From Corynebacterium phoceense (GTDB lineage Bacteria > Actinomycetota > Actinomycetes > Mycobacteriales > Mycobacteriaceae), in the NCBI RefSeq assembly GCF_900092335.1, contig NZ_LT596207.1:183846-247051 (forward strand): a stretch of DNA of 63,206 nt, in the 5' to 3' direction. Below are positions 1 to 10,762 of the stretch, piece after piece. The position numbers and the translations under genes are program-made. The number at the start of each line of letters is the position of its first letter. The first letter of the stretch is position 1. The notes under the pieces are model-generated. The model made no database searches and had not been told where the DNA came from. It saw only the letters and a program-made list of their open reading frames with translations.

Positions 1-899
1 CGCACGGCGACGTCCGCGAGGTAGCGCGCGAGGATGCCCTTGAACAGGCCGCCGTCGCCGTCGCCGGTCACCGCGTTGAGAACGCCCGACGGCGTGGCCT
101 GGTACGACGCTACCGCCTGGACGAGGCCGCGAATGCGAGTGAGGTACTGCATGAGGTCCTCGACGAGCTCTGCCTCGTGGACGGTGTCGATGTCTTCGAG
201 CGAGGTAACCCCGGCACGCTCGCGCAGGTTCAGCGCGATCTCCAGGCACGCGCCTAAGACGACGCCCTGGCAGTACGGGTGGATGACGCGGACGATCTCG
301 GGGCCGTCCATGCGCATGCGCACGCCGTCCATGACGAGACCGTCATCATCGATGAGGTGGTCGTAAATCCAGTCGACGATGGTGCGTGCCTCGGCGATGC
401 GTCCCCGGCGCGCGAGCATGATGGCGCCTGGACCGTTGGAGGGCACGTTGAGGAACGACTCCCCTTCGCGCCACGGCAGCACGCCGAGCTTCGGATCGAG
501 ACCCGCCGCGATGTTGAGCTCCAGCGCACCAAGCCGCTTGGCGCGCTTCATGTTCTTAACTTCGCCAGCACGCCCCATGGCAAGCGCCAACCACGCCTTG
601 TCATCGTAGTAGCGGTTCTTCGTGAGCGACTCGACGTTGCGAATGCGAATGCCGCGGACAGTGTCCGCGATGCGACGGCGGCGAGCCTTGGTGTTCTTAC
701 GCTCGGCGGCATCGACAAGGCAATCGAGGTAGTGCGCCTGCCACCAGTAGTGCCAGTGAATGAAGAGCTTCTCTTTGAGCGTCGGCGGCCAGGACACGAC
801 GGCGAGATTGGTGCGCGGCAGCCCCCACACCGCGGAGGCGTGGCGCTCGTTGATCGCGGTTTCCGCGAGGTCTGCGCGGTGTGCCCACGTCTCGTTCAT
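1..899 (-). CDS. Glycoside hydrolase family 76-like protein (3' end outside window)
   Basis: Translated from the ATG at 899, 299 codons run to the window edge without a stop, so the C-terminus is missing. The N-terminal part is rich in aromatic residues (HWHYWWQAHYLDCL near residue 48), and a YYDDKAWLALA block near residue 97 matches the signature of GH76 proteins, in which the adjacent Asp-Asp pair is catalytic in alpha-1,6-mannanases. A second conserved-looking stretch is ESFLNVPSNGPGAIMLAR (about residue 147). No signal peptide is visible, so the protein is probably cytoplasmic, unlike fungal and Bacteroides family members. Actinobacteria make mannose-containing envelope lipoglycans, which is a possible substrate link but only inference. 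The next gene (rRNA methyltransferase) lies downstream of its start on the other side of a 76-bp gap, on the same strand. Family assignment is moderately secure; activity is unknown. Confidence 0.72.
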   Translation of the reverse strand, partial: MNETWAHRADLAETAINERHASAVWGLPRTNLAVVSWPPTLKEKLFIHWHYWWQAHYLDCLVDAAERKNTKARRRRIADTVRGIRIRNVESLTKNRYYDDKAWLALAMGRAGEVKNMKRAKRLGALELNIAAGLDPKLGVLPWREGESFLNVPSNGPGAIMLARRGRIAEARTIVDWIYDHLIDDDGLVMDGVRMRMDGPEIVRVIHPYCQGVVLGACLEIALNLRERAGVTSLEDIDTVHEAELVEDLMQYLTRIRGLVQAVASYQATPSGVLNAVTGDGDGGLFKGILARYLADVAV

Positions 900-975
900 G
901 CGTGTCCCTTATGGTCGGTGTGAGGTTCTGCGGCACGACGGCCGCGCTATAAACATCGCTATTCTATACCGCTTG

Positions 976-1662
976 TTACCACGCGCGGGACAGATCAGCG
1001 TGCTGGCGGATCCACGCATGCATGGCGATGCCCGCCGCCACGCCCGCGTTAATGGAGCGCGTCGAACCGAACTGCGCGATGGAGCATGTCATCACGGCGT
1101 TATCTTGTGCTTCGGCGCTCACGCCGGGGCCTTCTTGGCCGAAAAGGAGCAGGCATTTTTCGGGCAGTTCCGCGGTCTCCAGCGGCACCGAGCCGGGCGT
1201 GTTATCGATGGCGACGACGGTCACACCGTGGTCGTGTGCCCATTCGATGAGCTCCCCCACCGTGTCGTGGTGCATGAGGTGCTGATAGCGGTCGGTGACC
1301 ATGGCGCCGCGGCGGTTCCAGCGGCGACGACCCACAATGTGCACCGTATCGACCGCAAACGCGTTGGCGGTGCGCACGACGGTGCCGATATTCGAGTCGT
1401 TTTCGAAATTCTCGATCGCGATGTGCAGCGGATGCCGCCGGGTATCGATGTCCGCGACGATCGCCTCGCGCGTCCAGTACCGGTACGCGTCGACGACGTT
1501 GCGGTGGTCACCGTCCGTGAGCAGCTCCGGGTCGTAACGCGGATCGTCTGGCAGCGGGCCCTCCCACGGGCCTACGCCATGACGGCCTTCGTTCCACTCG
1601 GTAGGGCCACGGCCCTCGGCGTACGGGTTCGCCGCGCTTTCCGATGCCCCCGGCTTAGGCAA
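976..1662 (-). CDS. TrmH/SpoU-type RNA 2'-O-ribose methyltransferase
   Basis: A SPOUT-class (TrmH family) enzyme that would methylate a ribose 2'-OH in tRNA or rRNA using S-adenosylmethionine. All three family motifs are visible: NIGTVVRTANAF (motif 1, with the catalytic Arg), LLFGQEGPGVS (motif 2) and STRSINAGVAAGIAMHAW (motif 3), which form the knotted SAM site. The protein is about 228 residues. No ATG lies in frame near the N-terminus; the best start is a TTG at 1662 that overlaps the pyrE stop by 8 bp, giving LPKPGASES, so it is probably translationally coupled to pyrE. Upstream in-frame sequence is only the pyrE shadow and should not be included. RNA target cannot be told from sequence. 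Confidence 0.85.
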   Translation of the reverse strand: MPKPGASESAANPYAEGRGPTEWNEGRHGVGPWEGPLPDDPRYDPELLTDGDHRNVVDAYRYWTREAIVADIDTRRHPLHIAIENFENDSNIGTVVRTANAFAVDTVHIVGRRRWNRRGAMVTDRYQHLMHHDTVGELIEWAHDHGVTVVAIDNTPGSVPLETAELPEKCLLLFGQEGPGVSAEAQDNAVMTCSIAQFGSTRSINAGVAAGIAMHAWIRQHADLSRAW

Positions 1663-2209
1663 GGCCCAGATCCTCGAGGCCGAGGAGGAAGCGGTACTCC
1701 AGGCCCTCGGCCTTGATGACGTCCGCGGCGCCCGTTGCGCGGTCGACGACGGTGGCAACGCCCACGACCTCGGCACCGGCGTCGCGCAGGGCGGCAACGG
1801 CGGTAAGCGGCGAGTTGCCCGTGGTCGTAGTGTCCTCAACAACGAGAACCTTCTGGCCCTCGACATCGAAGCCCTCGATGCGGCGCTGCATGCCGTGCTT
1901 CTTCGCTTCCTTGCGCACGACGAACGCGTCGATGTCGCGACCGTCTGCATGCATGATGGAGGTCGCAACCGGATCGGCGCCCAGGGTCAGGCCGCCGACG
2001 GCGACGTAATCCCAGTCCGCGGTGAGCTGGCGCAAGAGCGAACCGATAAGGCGGGAGGCCTCGTGCTGCAGCGTCGCGCGACGCAGGTCGACGTAGTAAT
2101 CAGCTTCCTTGCCCGAGGACAGCGTGACCTTGCCGTGGACGACGGCGAGTTCCTTTACCAATTCCGCCAGGCGGTCCAGCTTGGCCTGATCGAGTTCACG
2201 TGCGGTCAT
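1655..2209 (-). CDS. pyrE: Orotate phosphoribosyltransferase
   Basis: Converts orotate and PRPP to orotidine 5'-monophosphate, the fifth step of de novo pyrimidine synthesis. The 184-residue length is typical. The PRPP-binding loop VLVVEDTTTTGNS is seen near residue 120, with the type-I phosphoribosyltransferase flexible loop region RKEAKKHGMQRRIEG before it and the N-terminal SSGKEADYYVDLR segment that contacts orotate. It is co-directional with the methyltransferase that overlaps its stop and with the membrane protein gene upstream. It lies apart from the main pyr operon, as in other corynebacteria. Confidence 0.96.
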   Translation of the reverse strand: MTARELDQAKLDRLAELVKELAVVHGKVTLSSGKEADYYVDLRRATLQHEASRLIGSLLRQLTADWDYVAVGGLTLGADPVATSIMHADGRDIDAFVVRKEAKKHGMQRRIEGFDVEGQKVLVVEDTTTTGNSPLTAVAALRDAGAEVVGVATVVDRATGAADVIKAEGLEYRFLLGLEDLGLA

Positions 2210-2258
2210 GAGCGCTCCTTTGATTGCGTCTACGAGTGGTCTGTGTACAGCTTACTTC

Positions 2259-2285
2259 GACCGCCCGCGGCGTTTCGTGGCGGTC
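2259..2285. other. Hairpin between pyrE and the upstream membrane-protein gene
   Basis: GACCGCC and GGCGGTC arms of 7 bp around a GC-rich loop sit in the 99-bp gap. There is no run of T after either arm, so this may be a weak stem or processing site rather than a clear terminator. Confidence 0.35.
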
Positions 2286-2308
2286 TCCGAGTGTTCTTAG
2301 TCGTCGTT

Positions 2309-3814
2309 TTAGTCGTCGCCAAAGATGCTCGACTTGCCGTCGAGGTGGCGGCGCACGCGCGGAGCGTGCTCGTCGACATCGGGGCGTTCCTTGCCGTCCG
2401 CGATGGCGTCGACCTCGTCCGCGCCGAGGGCGGTGCGCTCGACGGGACCGCGGACGTCGGAGGCCACGCGGGTAGGCATGGGCACGGGTTCCTCGGGGCG
2501 CTCGACGGGCGGGTACTCGAATTCGTCGCGCTCCGGCGCCACGAGGGCTGGGCCGCTGGCCAGGGTGACAGCCTCCTGCTCCATCGAGCGGGTGGGGTCC
2601 CCATCGCCGAGGCGCAGTACCTGCGCGGCCTGCGAGCGCGGCGGTAGGACGCGGGCGCAATCGGCGAGCAGCGCCAACGGTGCCTGCATGGCATCCCACT
2701 CGACGGCGCGGGCATCCTTGGTCATCTGGGCGAGCACCCATTCGGACTCCATCCACACCGCGGTGACCTCGTGCGGGAAGGAGTCGAGCGCCGTGCGCAC
2801 GCGGGCGTCGATAAGGCGCTCAGCGACGGCGGCATCAGAGGCGTAGACGCTAAAGCCCTGGGCCTCGAAGGCGGGAACGAGATCATCTGCGCCGGTGTCC
2901 TCGAGCGCGCCGGTGCGGCGGAAGTCGACGACGATGTCCGAGGCCGCGCCGGTGCGCATGGCCATGACGTTGACGCCGCCGATGTCCATGAGCAGCATCT
3001 CGTGGCCCAGCACGCGGCCGGCCACCACGTCGTGCGGTGCCGCGCCACCTGCAGCCGCGCCGCGGGTGAATTCGTCGACGAGGTACTCGTCCTGCTTCGC
3101 GAAGTCATAGTCACGCGCCGCAGCCCAGGCACGCCGCTCACGGGCCACGGCACCGGGCAGGCTTCCCAGCAGCGAGCGACGACCGCGGATGAGCTCGGGT
3201 TCGGATGCGGTGTCTTCGGCGTCCTCAGCGCCGTCCCCGAGGTCGCTGTCGAGGTTGCTGTCCTCGTTGTCTTCTTCGTCGATGCTCTCGGTGTTGTCGG
3301 TGGCGTCGTCGGCGACAGCGTTCGTATCGGAAAAGTCGGCGTCGTCCGGCTCGGGCTCCGCCGAGTCAGAGGACTCGGAATCGAACAGGGCTCCGTCAAC
3401 GTCGTGGTCAACGTCATCGTCGTCCGTCCAGGCGGCATGGCGGCCATGGGTCGGAGCGGGATCGGCGTCGATGATGGGGGTGGGTTCTTCGGAAACCTTG
3501 GCGGTGTTGTCGTCCTCGTCCCCCGCTTCCTCAGTTGCCTCGGCCTGCTCAGCCTGCTCGGCCTCGGTGACGGGCGCGTCGCTCGGTGCGTCCTGGAGGC
3601 CGTGGGAGTCGTCGGACCACTCGCCGAAGAAGTCATCGTCTTCAGATTCTGTTGCTTCCTCTGGGGCGGTTGCAGCGTCGCGGGCCTCGGCGGACGCGCC
3701 GGAGACGGCGGGGCGCTGAGCGGGGGCATCGGAGGCCGGGCGACCGGACAGCCACCACAGGTAGGCGCCGGCGCCGCCGGTGAGGAGCGCAAGGAGGAGA
3801 AGTATGACAGCCAT
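2309..3814 (-). CDS. Single-pass membrane protein with long acidic linker, function unknown
   Basis: A 501-residue protein. Residues 1-25 form one hydrophobic segment (MAVILLLLALLTGGAGAYLWW) that would anchor it in the membrane. Residues 30-205 are low-complexity and very acidic (runs of D, E, S and A, for example ESEDDDFFGEW and ESIDEEDNEDSN). From about residue 215 a folded domain follows (RGRRSLLGSLPGAVARERRAW onward to about residue 400), then a Pro/Glu-rich tail ending GKSSIFGDD. I recognise no catalytic motif. Position between pyrE and the rhodanese matches uncharacterised corynebacterial membrane proteins. The acidic spacer could hold the C-terminal domain away from the membrane; that is inference. 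Confidence 0.75.
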   Translation of the reverse strand: MAVILLLLALLTGGAGAYLWWLSGRPASDAPAQRPAVSGASAEARDAATAPEEATESEDDDFFGEWSDDSHGLQDAPSDAPVTEAEQAEQAEATEEAGDEDDNTAKVSEEPTPIIDADPAPTHGRHAAWTDDDDVDHDVDGALFDSESSDSAEPEPDDADFSDTNAVADDATDNTESIDEEDNEDSNLDSDLGDGAEDAEDTASEPELIRGRRSLLGSLPGAVARERRAWAAARDYDFAKQDEYLVDEFTRGAAAGGAAPHDVVAGRVLGHEMLLMDIGGVNVMAMRTGAASDIVVDFRRTGALEDTGADDLVPAFEAQGFSVYASDAAVAERLIDARVRTALDSFPHEVTAVWMESEWVLAQMTKDARAVEWDAMQAPLALLADCARVLPPRSQAAQVLRLGDGDPTRSMEQEAVTLASGPALVAPERDEFEYPPVERPEEPVPMPTRVASDVRGPVERTALGADEVDAIADGKERPDVDEHAPRVRRHLDGKSSIFGDD

Positions 3815-3881
3815 TAGTGCCTTAGTCTACGTCCCCTGGTGCGCTCCTGGGCGTTAGTTGCTGCGTGTTCGTCCCCGCGTG

Positions 3882-4742
3882 TTAGTCGCCGCGCTCGGCA
3901 GGGTTGTCGCGCACGGCGGACCACTGGGACCAGCCGCCCACGAAGTGGCGGGGGCTGGGCAGGCCGGCGATTTCTAGGGCGGCGATGGCCAGCGCGGAGT
4001 GGTTGCCCGAGCCGGAGTAGATGATGGCCTTGTCGATGGTGTCGAGGTTGACCCCGGCGGTTTCAAAGACGGCGCGGATTTCTTCCGGGGACTTCCACAG
4101 CCACGTCTCGTCGTCCACATGGAGCTCACGCTCCGGGACGTTGATGGCCCCCGGAATGTGACCGGCCTTGAGGTCGAGATGCTCGCGGCGGCCGGTAAAG
4201 CGGCTGGGCGAGCGGGTATCGATGAGCTGGACTTCCGGGTCCGGGTTCGCGAGATGCTCCTTAACCTCGTCGATCGTGGCGGTGGGCATGCCGCCGGGCA
4301 CGACCACGAGGTTGGAGTGCAGCGGCAGGTTGCCGGGGCCGGTCAGCGTTTCCAGCCCGGCGCGGCGCCAAGCCGCAAAGCCGCCGTTGAGGAGGCGGAC
4401 GTCGCCCACGCCAGCCCAGCGCAGCGTCCACCAGGCGCGGCCGGCGAAGAGTCCGCGGCCGTCGTCATAGATGACGACGGGGTACTCGGCGCGCAATCCG
4501 AGGCGTTCAAACCAGTTCTGGAGTTTGTCCGGATCCGGCAGGGGGTTGCGGCCCACGCGGGAGCCGGGGGTGCCGGCAAACGCGAGGGCGGTGTCAGCGA
4601 AGTGGGAGGTGGGGATGTGGAGCGAAGAAAATTGGTTGAACGCTGCGCCCGCGGTCGGTGCCCACGTGGTGTAGACAACCGTGGAGCGCTGGCCTTGATA
4701 AAGATGATTTTTCAGGTCTTGAGGAGAAACCGCAATGCTCAT
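3882..4742 (-). CDS. Rhodanese-like sulfurtransferase with Ser at the catalytic Cys position
   Basis: Two tandem rhodanese domains (about residues 1-130 and 155-280) with family landmarks HIPTSHFADTALAF, GRNPLPDP, VVIYDDGRGLFAGRAWW, LIDTRSPSRFTGRREH and KAGHIPGAINVPERELH. Classic thiosulfate or 3-mercaptopyruvate sulfurtransferases carry a Cys in the active-site loop (CGSGVTA type). Here the loop reads IIYSGSGNHSALA, with Ser instead, so ordinary persulfide chemistry would not be possible at that position. This may be a corynebacterial subgroup rather than a recent mutation. I chose the ATG at 4742 (MSIAVSPQDL) because it fits the domain start; an in-frame ATG lies further upstream. Length from 4742 is 286 residues. 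Confidence 0.85.
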   Translation of the reverse strand: MSIAVSPQDLKNHLYQGQRSTVVYTTWAPTAGAAFNQFSSLHIPTSHFADTALAFAGTPGSRVGRNPLPDPDKLQNWFERLGLRAEYPVVIYDDGRGLFAGRAWWTLRWAGVGDVRLLNGGFAAWRRAGLETLTGPGNLPLHSNLVVVPGGMPTATIDEVKEHLANPDPEVQLIDTRSPSRFTGRREHLDLKAGHIPGAINVPERELHVDDETWLWKSPEEIRAVFETAGVNLDTIDKAIIYSGSGNHSALAIAALEIAGLPSPRHFVGGWSQWSAVRDNPAERGD

Positions 4743-4800
4743 GCCCCCACAGTGTAGGGACATGAGCGAAGGGTTGCCGGACACGCGGCGTCGGCGCAGG

Positions 4801-7353
<2,553 letters not shown>

Positions 7354-7456
7354 GGTTTCCTCCTGTTTCTTCTTTCGTCTCTTCCTGATATATCTGCCGT
7401 TCCCGGCCGTTGTGCCACCCCACTCTAGGGGCTTCACTGTCCATAACGCACCCAAA

Positions 7457-7477
7457 GTTGAGTTTGTTCCACTCAAG
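7457..7477. promoter_or_regulatory. HAIR operator (HspR site) upstream of clpB, proximal
   Basis: GTTGAGT-N7-ACTCAAG matches the HspR-associated inverted repeat consensus CTTGAGT-N7-ACTCAAG in 13 of 14 arm positions. It lies 104 bp upstream of the clpB start. Confidence 0.85.
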
Positions 7478-7509
7478 TTGAAAATTCTTAAAAGTTTTTC
7501 CTGCTCGCC

Positions 7510-7530
7510 CTTGAGTGTGGATCACGCAAC
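7510..7530. promoter_or_regulatory. HAIR-like operator upstream of clpB, distal
   Basis: CTTGAGT-N7-ACGCAAC has a perfect left HAIR arm and a right arm with two changes. It is 32 bp before the divergent YjbR-like gene, so HspR bound here could also touch that promoter. Confidence 0.65.
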
Positions 7531-7562
7531 TTTACCCCTACCTGGGGTAGTACCCTACAACC

Positions 7563-7943
7563 ATGAGCGATGTAGCCCCCGTATTCAGCCACGCCCGGTC
7601 CGCGGCACTCGAGCTGCCCGGCACACAACTCACCCACCCTTTCGGCCCCGCGTGGGACGTGTGGAAGATCCAAGGAAAAGTCTTCGCGCTGCTCACCGAG
7701 GAAGCCGGAAAGCCCATGGCCATCGTGAAGTCCGATCCTCTCATCGGCGAGAGCCTGCGCCTCGAGTTCCCCCTCATCACGCCCGGCTATCACATGAATA
7801 AGAAGCACTGGATCACCCTCGTGGATGGCCTGCCACCGGAGGTTATCCGTGAGCTGGTCACCGAGTCCTACCGCCTCGTCGTGGCCAAGCTCCCCCGCCG
7901 CCTGCGCCCCATCGACCCAGAGACCTTTGGCCGCCGGGGGTAG
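7563..7943 (+). CDS. MmcQ/YjbR family protein
   Basis: A 126-residue member of the MmcQ/YjbR (DUF419) family, small cytoplasmic proteins with a CyaY-like double-wing fold that have been proposed to bind DNA; the cellular role is not known. Typical family features are the N-terminal helix (ALELPGTQLTHPFGP), the VWKIQGKVFALL strand pair, the IVKSDPLIGESLR segment, the PGYHMNKKHWITL core and a final helix LVTESYRLVVAKL. It is divergent from clpB, with the clpB HAIR operators between them. A small ACCCC-TACCT-GGGGT hairpin (7534-7548) lies just before the start. Confidence 0.88.
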   Translation: MSDVAPVFSHARSAALELPGTQLTHPFGPAWDVWKIQGKVFALLTEEAGKPMAIVKSDPLIGESLRLEFPLITPGYHMNKKHWITLVDGLPPEVIRELVTESYRLVVAKLPRRLRPIDPETFGRRG

Positions 7944-8015
7944 GCAAAGGCTGCGACATTATCACTACTGCGCTGCATAAACACACCTCATACGCTTTTG
8001 TACCCTAACTAACCT

Positions 8016-8171
8016 TATGCACGTACCGATACCCTGCTCATCACCGTGCCCACCGACATGGGCGTCGACGTCAACGTGAAGATCCTCGAGAACTTCGCCA
8101 CGCACGTCGCGCCGGCCCTGGGCTGGAAGCCGAATACGGAGGGCCCGGTGACGGGTTACCCGATCGACTAA
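8016..8171 (+). pseudogene. Remnant of an LLM-class flavin-dependent oxidoreductase (3' end only)
   Basis: An open stretch of about 50 codons, lacking a plausible start, reads YARTDTLLITVPTDMGVDVN and ends ENFATHVAPALGWKPNTEG... to a stop at 8171. This looks like the last beta strand and terminal helix of a luciferase-like monooxygenase. An in-frame stop at 8010-8012 and absence of the barrel upstream show that the rest of the gene is gone. It sits between two intact genes on the same strand. Confidence 0.55.
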
Positions 8172-8184
8172 TACACTGCTAGAT

Positions 8185-9327
8185 ATGCAGCATCTGGCGG
8201 ACCTCATCCTAGAAAATCCCTCGGCATTTCGTGACCGCGTGCACGAGGATTTCTACACCAGGATTCTCGAGGCCCGCCAGATTTTTGGTTTTCGCATGGC
8301 CGAGACCCACGTGGACATGGCTCCGGCCCTCGCGTGGTATCTTCAGCACTGCTCGGAGGACGGCGTGCCCAACGCGCAAGCGCGCGAGCGCATTGCTTTC
8401 CTCGGCCGCGACCACCGCCGCCACGGCTTCCCTCCCGCGGCATTCGCCGCGTTCTCCCAGTCCCTCATGGCGGGCCTGAAGCCCTTTGAGCTTTCCGATG
8501 CCGCCTCCCGCGCCGCCCAGCGCGCCTTCACCGAGCTCGCCGCCCTGCTCTCCGGCGCCGCCGAGGAGGCTGACCTCGCAGGCACCCCGCCGGCACACCA
8601 GGCACAGGTCGTCGACGTCGTCCGACCCAACCGCGAGCTCGCCCTCGTGCGCCTCGAGACCGCCATGCCCATTGACTTTGCGCCCGGTCAGTATTTCCCG
8701 GTGACCTCCAAGTTTTTACCCGGCACCTGGCGTCACCTCACCCCGGCCGCACCCTCGACCTCCACAGGCCAGCTCGAATTCCACGTGCGCGGTGTGGGGG
8801 ATGCCTCGCGCACTCTTGCGCGCGCCCAGGTGGGCGACACGTGGACCCTCGGCGCGCCGCGCGGCGAGTTCGCGCACACGCTGGGCGACAGCGAGTACTC
8901 CGTCTTCCTCTGCTTCGGCACCGGCTGGGCGGCCGTGCGTACCTGGCTCCTCGCCCAGGTCGAGGCCGCCATCGAGACCCCCGCTGACATCGAGTGCTCG
9001 CTCTACTCGGTGGCGCCGAGCCCCGGACATCACTACGACACGACGGTGCTCGACAACCTGGCCGCACTCAACCCGGACATGCGCGTCCATCTCCTCGTCG
9101 ACGCCGCGGAGGACCCACTCCTCCTGGGCGCGCCCGAGCCTGACGTCTACTGCGAACCCACCAATGATCCTGTCATGACCATGCTCTCACGCGAGGACGC
9201 CCACGGCTCCCGCTTCATTCTCGTGGGTCCCGAGGTCCGCGTCACGGACGCCGCCGCGAAGCTGCGCGCCGCCGGCATCACCGCCGTCGAGGAACACCCC
9301 TGGGGACGAACGAGTCACAGTTTCTAG
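8185..9327 (+). CDS. Flavohemoglobin-like protein (globin plus FAD/NAD reductase)
   Basis: 380 residues. Residues 1-130 form an all-helical globin-like part (MQHLADLILENPSAFRDRVHEDFYTRIL...) with a candidate proximal His in FLGRDHRRHGF. Residues 140-240 resemble the FAD-binding barrel of ferredoxin-NADP reductase (ALVRLETAMPIDFAPGQYFPV, WRHLTPAAPS in place of the RxYS motif), and 245-380 the NAD-binding fold (VFLCFGTGWAAVRTWL, then RFILVGPEVRVTDAAAKLRAAG). Flavohemoglobins detoxify nitric oxide by oxidising it to nitrate; this one is divergent and belongs to the short corynebacterial type, so NO dioxygenase activity is inferred only. A TACACT -10 element just upstream suggests a very short leader. 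Confidence 0.78.
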   Translation: MQHLADLILENPSAFRDRVHEDFYTRILEARQIFGFRMAETHVDMAPALAWYLQHCSEDGVPNAQARERIAFLGRDHRRHGFPPAAFAAFSQSLMAGLKPFELSDAASRAAQRAFTELAALLSGAAEEADLAGTPPAHQAQVVDVVRPNRELALVRLETAMPIDFAPGQYFPVTSKFLPGTWRHLTPAAPSTSTGQLEFHVRGVGDASRTLARAQVGDTWTLGAPRGEFAHTLGDSEYSVFLCFGTGWAAVRTWLLAQVEAAIETPADIECSLYSVAPSPGHHYDTTVLDNLAALNPDMRVHLLVDAAEDPLLLGAPEPDVYCEPTNDPVMTMLSREDAHGSRFILVGPEVRVTDAAAKLRAAGITAVEEHPWGRTSHSF

Positions 9328-9359
9328 CCTGGCGCACCGCGCGAATTTACACTGGATTT

Positions 9360-9851
9360 ATGACTGAAAATAATTCACGTATCCAGCTGCGTTCCGCCAT
9401 GCCGGAGACCTCCCGCGCGCAATACGCCGTCACGGACACCATCATCGCCCGTGCCACCGAGCTCGGCATCCCCCGCGCCGTCCTCGAGCTCGCCTTCGTC
9501 CGCGTCTCACAGGTCAACCGCTGCGCGTACTGCACGGACGTCCACTCGCGGCTCGCCACGAAGTTCTACACCGAGGCTGGAGAATCTGCCGAAGACATCA
9601 CCCGCAAGTTCGCCCTCGCTCCCGGCTGGCGCGAAGCCGCTGGCGTGTACACCGACCTCGAGCGCGCCGGACTCGACATCGCCGAGGCTGTCACGAGCGT
9701 CGAGCACGGCGCCCTTCCCGACGAGGACTATGACCGCCTCCGCGCGCAGCTCGGCGATGACGTCCTCGCGGTATTCCTCATGGGCTGCATCAACATGAAC
9801 GTCTTCAACCGCATTCACCTGTTCTCCCACACCGTGGTGGGCCAGCCCTAA
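9360..9851 (+). CDS. AhpD-like carboxymuconolactone decarboxylase family protein
   Basis: 163 residues with the alkylhydroperoxidase D core: VRVSQVNRCAYCTDVHSRLA holds the CxxC pair and the downstream His that form the thiol active site, and a second helix-rich half follows (AEAVTSVEHGALPDEDYDRLRAQLGDD). Members reduce peroxides or act as antioxidant thiol relays. It is next to the flavohemoglobin-like gene, 32 bp downstream, which suggests a shared role against oxidative or nitrosative stress, by inference. A TACACT -10 box 7 bases before the ATG points to leaderless translation. Confidence 0.9.
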   Translation: MTENNSRIQLRSAMPETSRAQYAVTDTIIARATELGIPRAVLELAFVRVSQVNRCAYCTDVHSRLATKFYTEAGESAEDITRKFALAPGWREAAGVYTDLERAGLDIAEAVTSVEHGALPDEDYDRLRAQLGDDVLAVFLMGCINMNVFNRIHLFSHTVVGQP

Positions 9852-9866
9852 GCAGCGGTAACAGCT

Positions 9867-10670
9867 CTAGAGAATAGGCAGCGCCTTACGCGCCTTCTCC
9901 ACCTCTGCCATGTCGAGGTCGGCATAGAGGATCTCGTCCTCGTAGCCGGCCTCCTCAAGCCGCACGCCGGTGGGGCCCACCACAACGCTGTGCCCCAGCC
10001 CCGTCGGCCCCGAGGCCTCGCCCGCCGCAGCTTCGCCGCCCGGGCGCGACTGACCCGCCGCCACGATGTAGCTCGTGGAATCCAGCGCCCGCGCCGCCGA
10101 GAGCAGGCGCCATTGCTCGCGCTTGCCCGGACCGTCAGCCCAGCTAAACGGCACGGCGATGACCTGCGCACCCGCGCGCGCCAAGTCTCGGAACTGCTCG
10201 GGGAAGCGCACGTCATAACACGTCGCCACACCCACCGTCACGCCGTCAAGGTCAAAAGTGACCAGGTCCGTGCCCGGTCGCACGGTATCTGATTCCTTGT
10301 AATCAAAAGCGTCATACGTGTGAATCTTGTCGTAGCCGCGATGGATCCCAGGGCCAGTGATGAGCGCGGTATTCGAGACGCGATTGATAGTCTTCCCGTC
10401 ACGCTCGACGGCATCGGCAGGCCGGAACATGCCCGCAATGACCGTGACCTCCAACTCCTCAGCCACCTCGCGCAGCCCCGTGGCGAAGGGGCCATCAAAG
10501 TCGGACGCCTGGGTGTCGAGACGCCCGGAGTCGAAGCTCTGCGCCGTCGCTTCCGGCAGCACGATAAGCCGCGCGCCCTCACCGGCAGCGCGCCGGATAA
10601 GCTCCGTGGCGCGCTCCAGGTTGCCGTTCGTATCTCCAGTGGACGTAAATTGCACAGCTGCGACCTTCAT
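9867..10670 (-). CDS. Carbon-nitrogen hydrolase (nitrilase superfamily amidase)
   Basis: 267 residues with the Glu-Lys-Cys triad of the nitrilase superfamily: Glu in LIVLPEATAQS (about residue 42), Lys in HRGYDKIHTYDAF (about 115) and Cys in VGVATCYDVRFPEQ (about 150). The YDKIHTYDAF and CYDVRFPE forms match the branch of omega-amidase and deaminated-glutathione amidase (Nit1-type) enzymes, so a metabolite repair amidase is likely. It is convergent with the AhpD-like gene (15 bp apart). Exact substrate cannot be read from sequence. Confidence 0.9.
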   Translation of the reverse strand: MKVAAVQFTSTGDTNGNLERATELIRRAAGEGARLIVLPEATAQSFDSGRLDTQASDFDGPFATGLREVAEELEVTVIAGMFRPADAVERDGKTINRVSNTALITGPGIHRGYDKIHTYDAFDYKESDTVRPGTDLVTFDLDGVTVGVATCYDVRFPEQFRDLARAGAQVIAVPFSWADGPGKREQWRLLSAARALDSTSYIVAAGQSRPGGEAAAGEASGPTGLGHSVVVGPTGVRLEEAGYEDEILYADLDMAEVEKARKALPIL

Positions 10671-10700
10671 GGTTGCCCAATGTAATGGGCAGCCGGTGAG

Positions 10701-10709
10701 TTATCCACA
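10701..10709 (+). other. Single DnaA-box sequence
   Basis: TTATCCACA, a perfect 9-mer DnaA box, in the gap between divergent genes. It is alone, with no AT-rich unwinding region, so it is not an origin; it may be chance or a DnaA-titration or regulation site. Confidence 0.4.
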
Positions 10710-10762
10710 GATTTCTTCTTTCGCCCTTGCCAGATGGCGGCGCACCCCGTAGTTGTGAAGGC

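Noticed and set aside
10701..10709. DnaA box as a possible replication origin
   Set aside because: Only one box, no AT-rich element and no dnaA/dnaN nearby.
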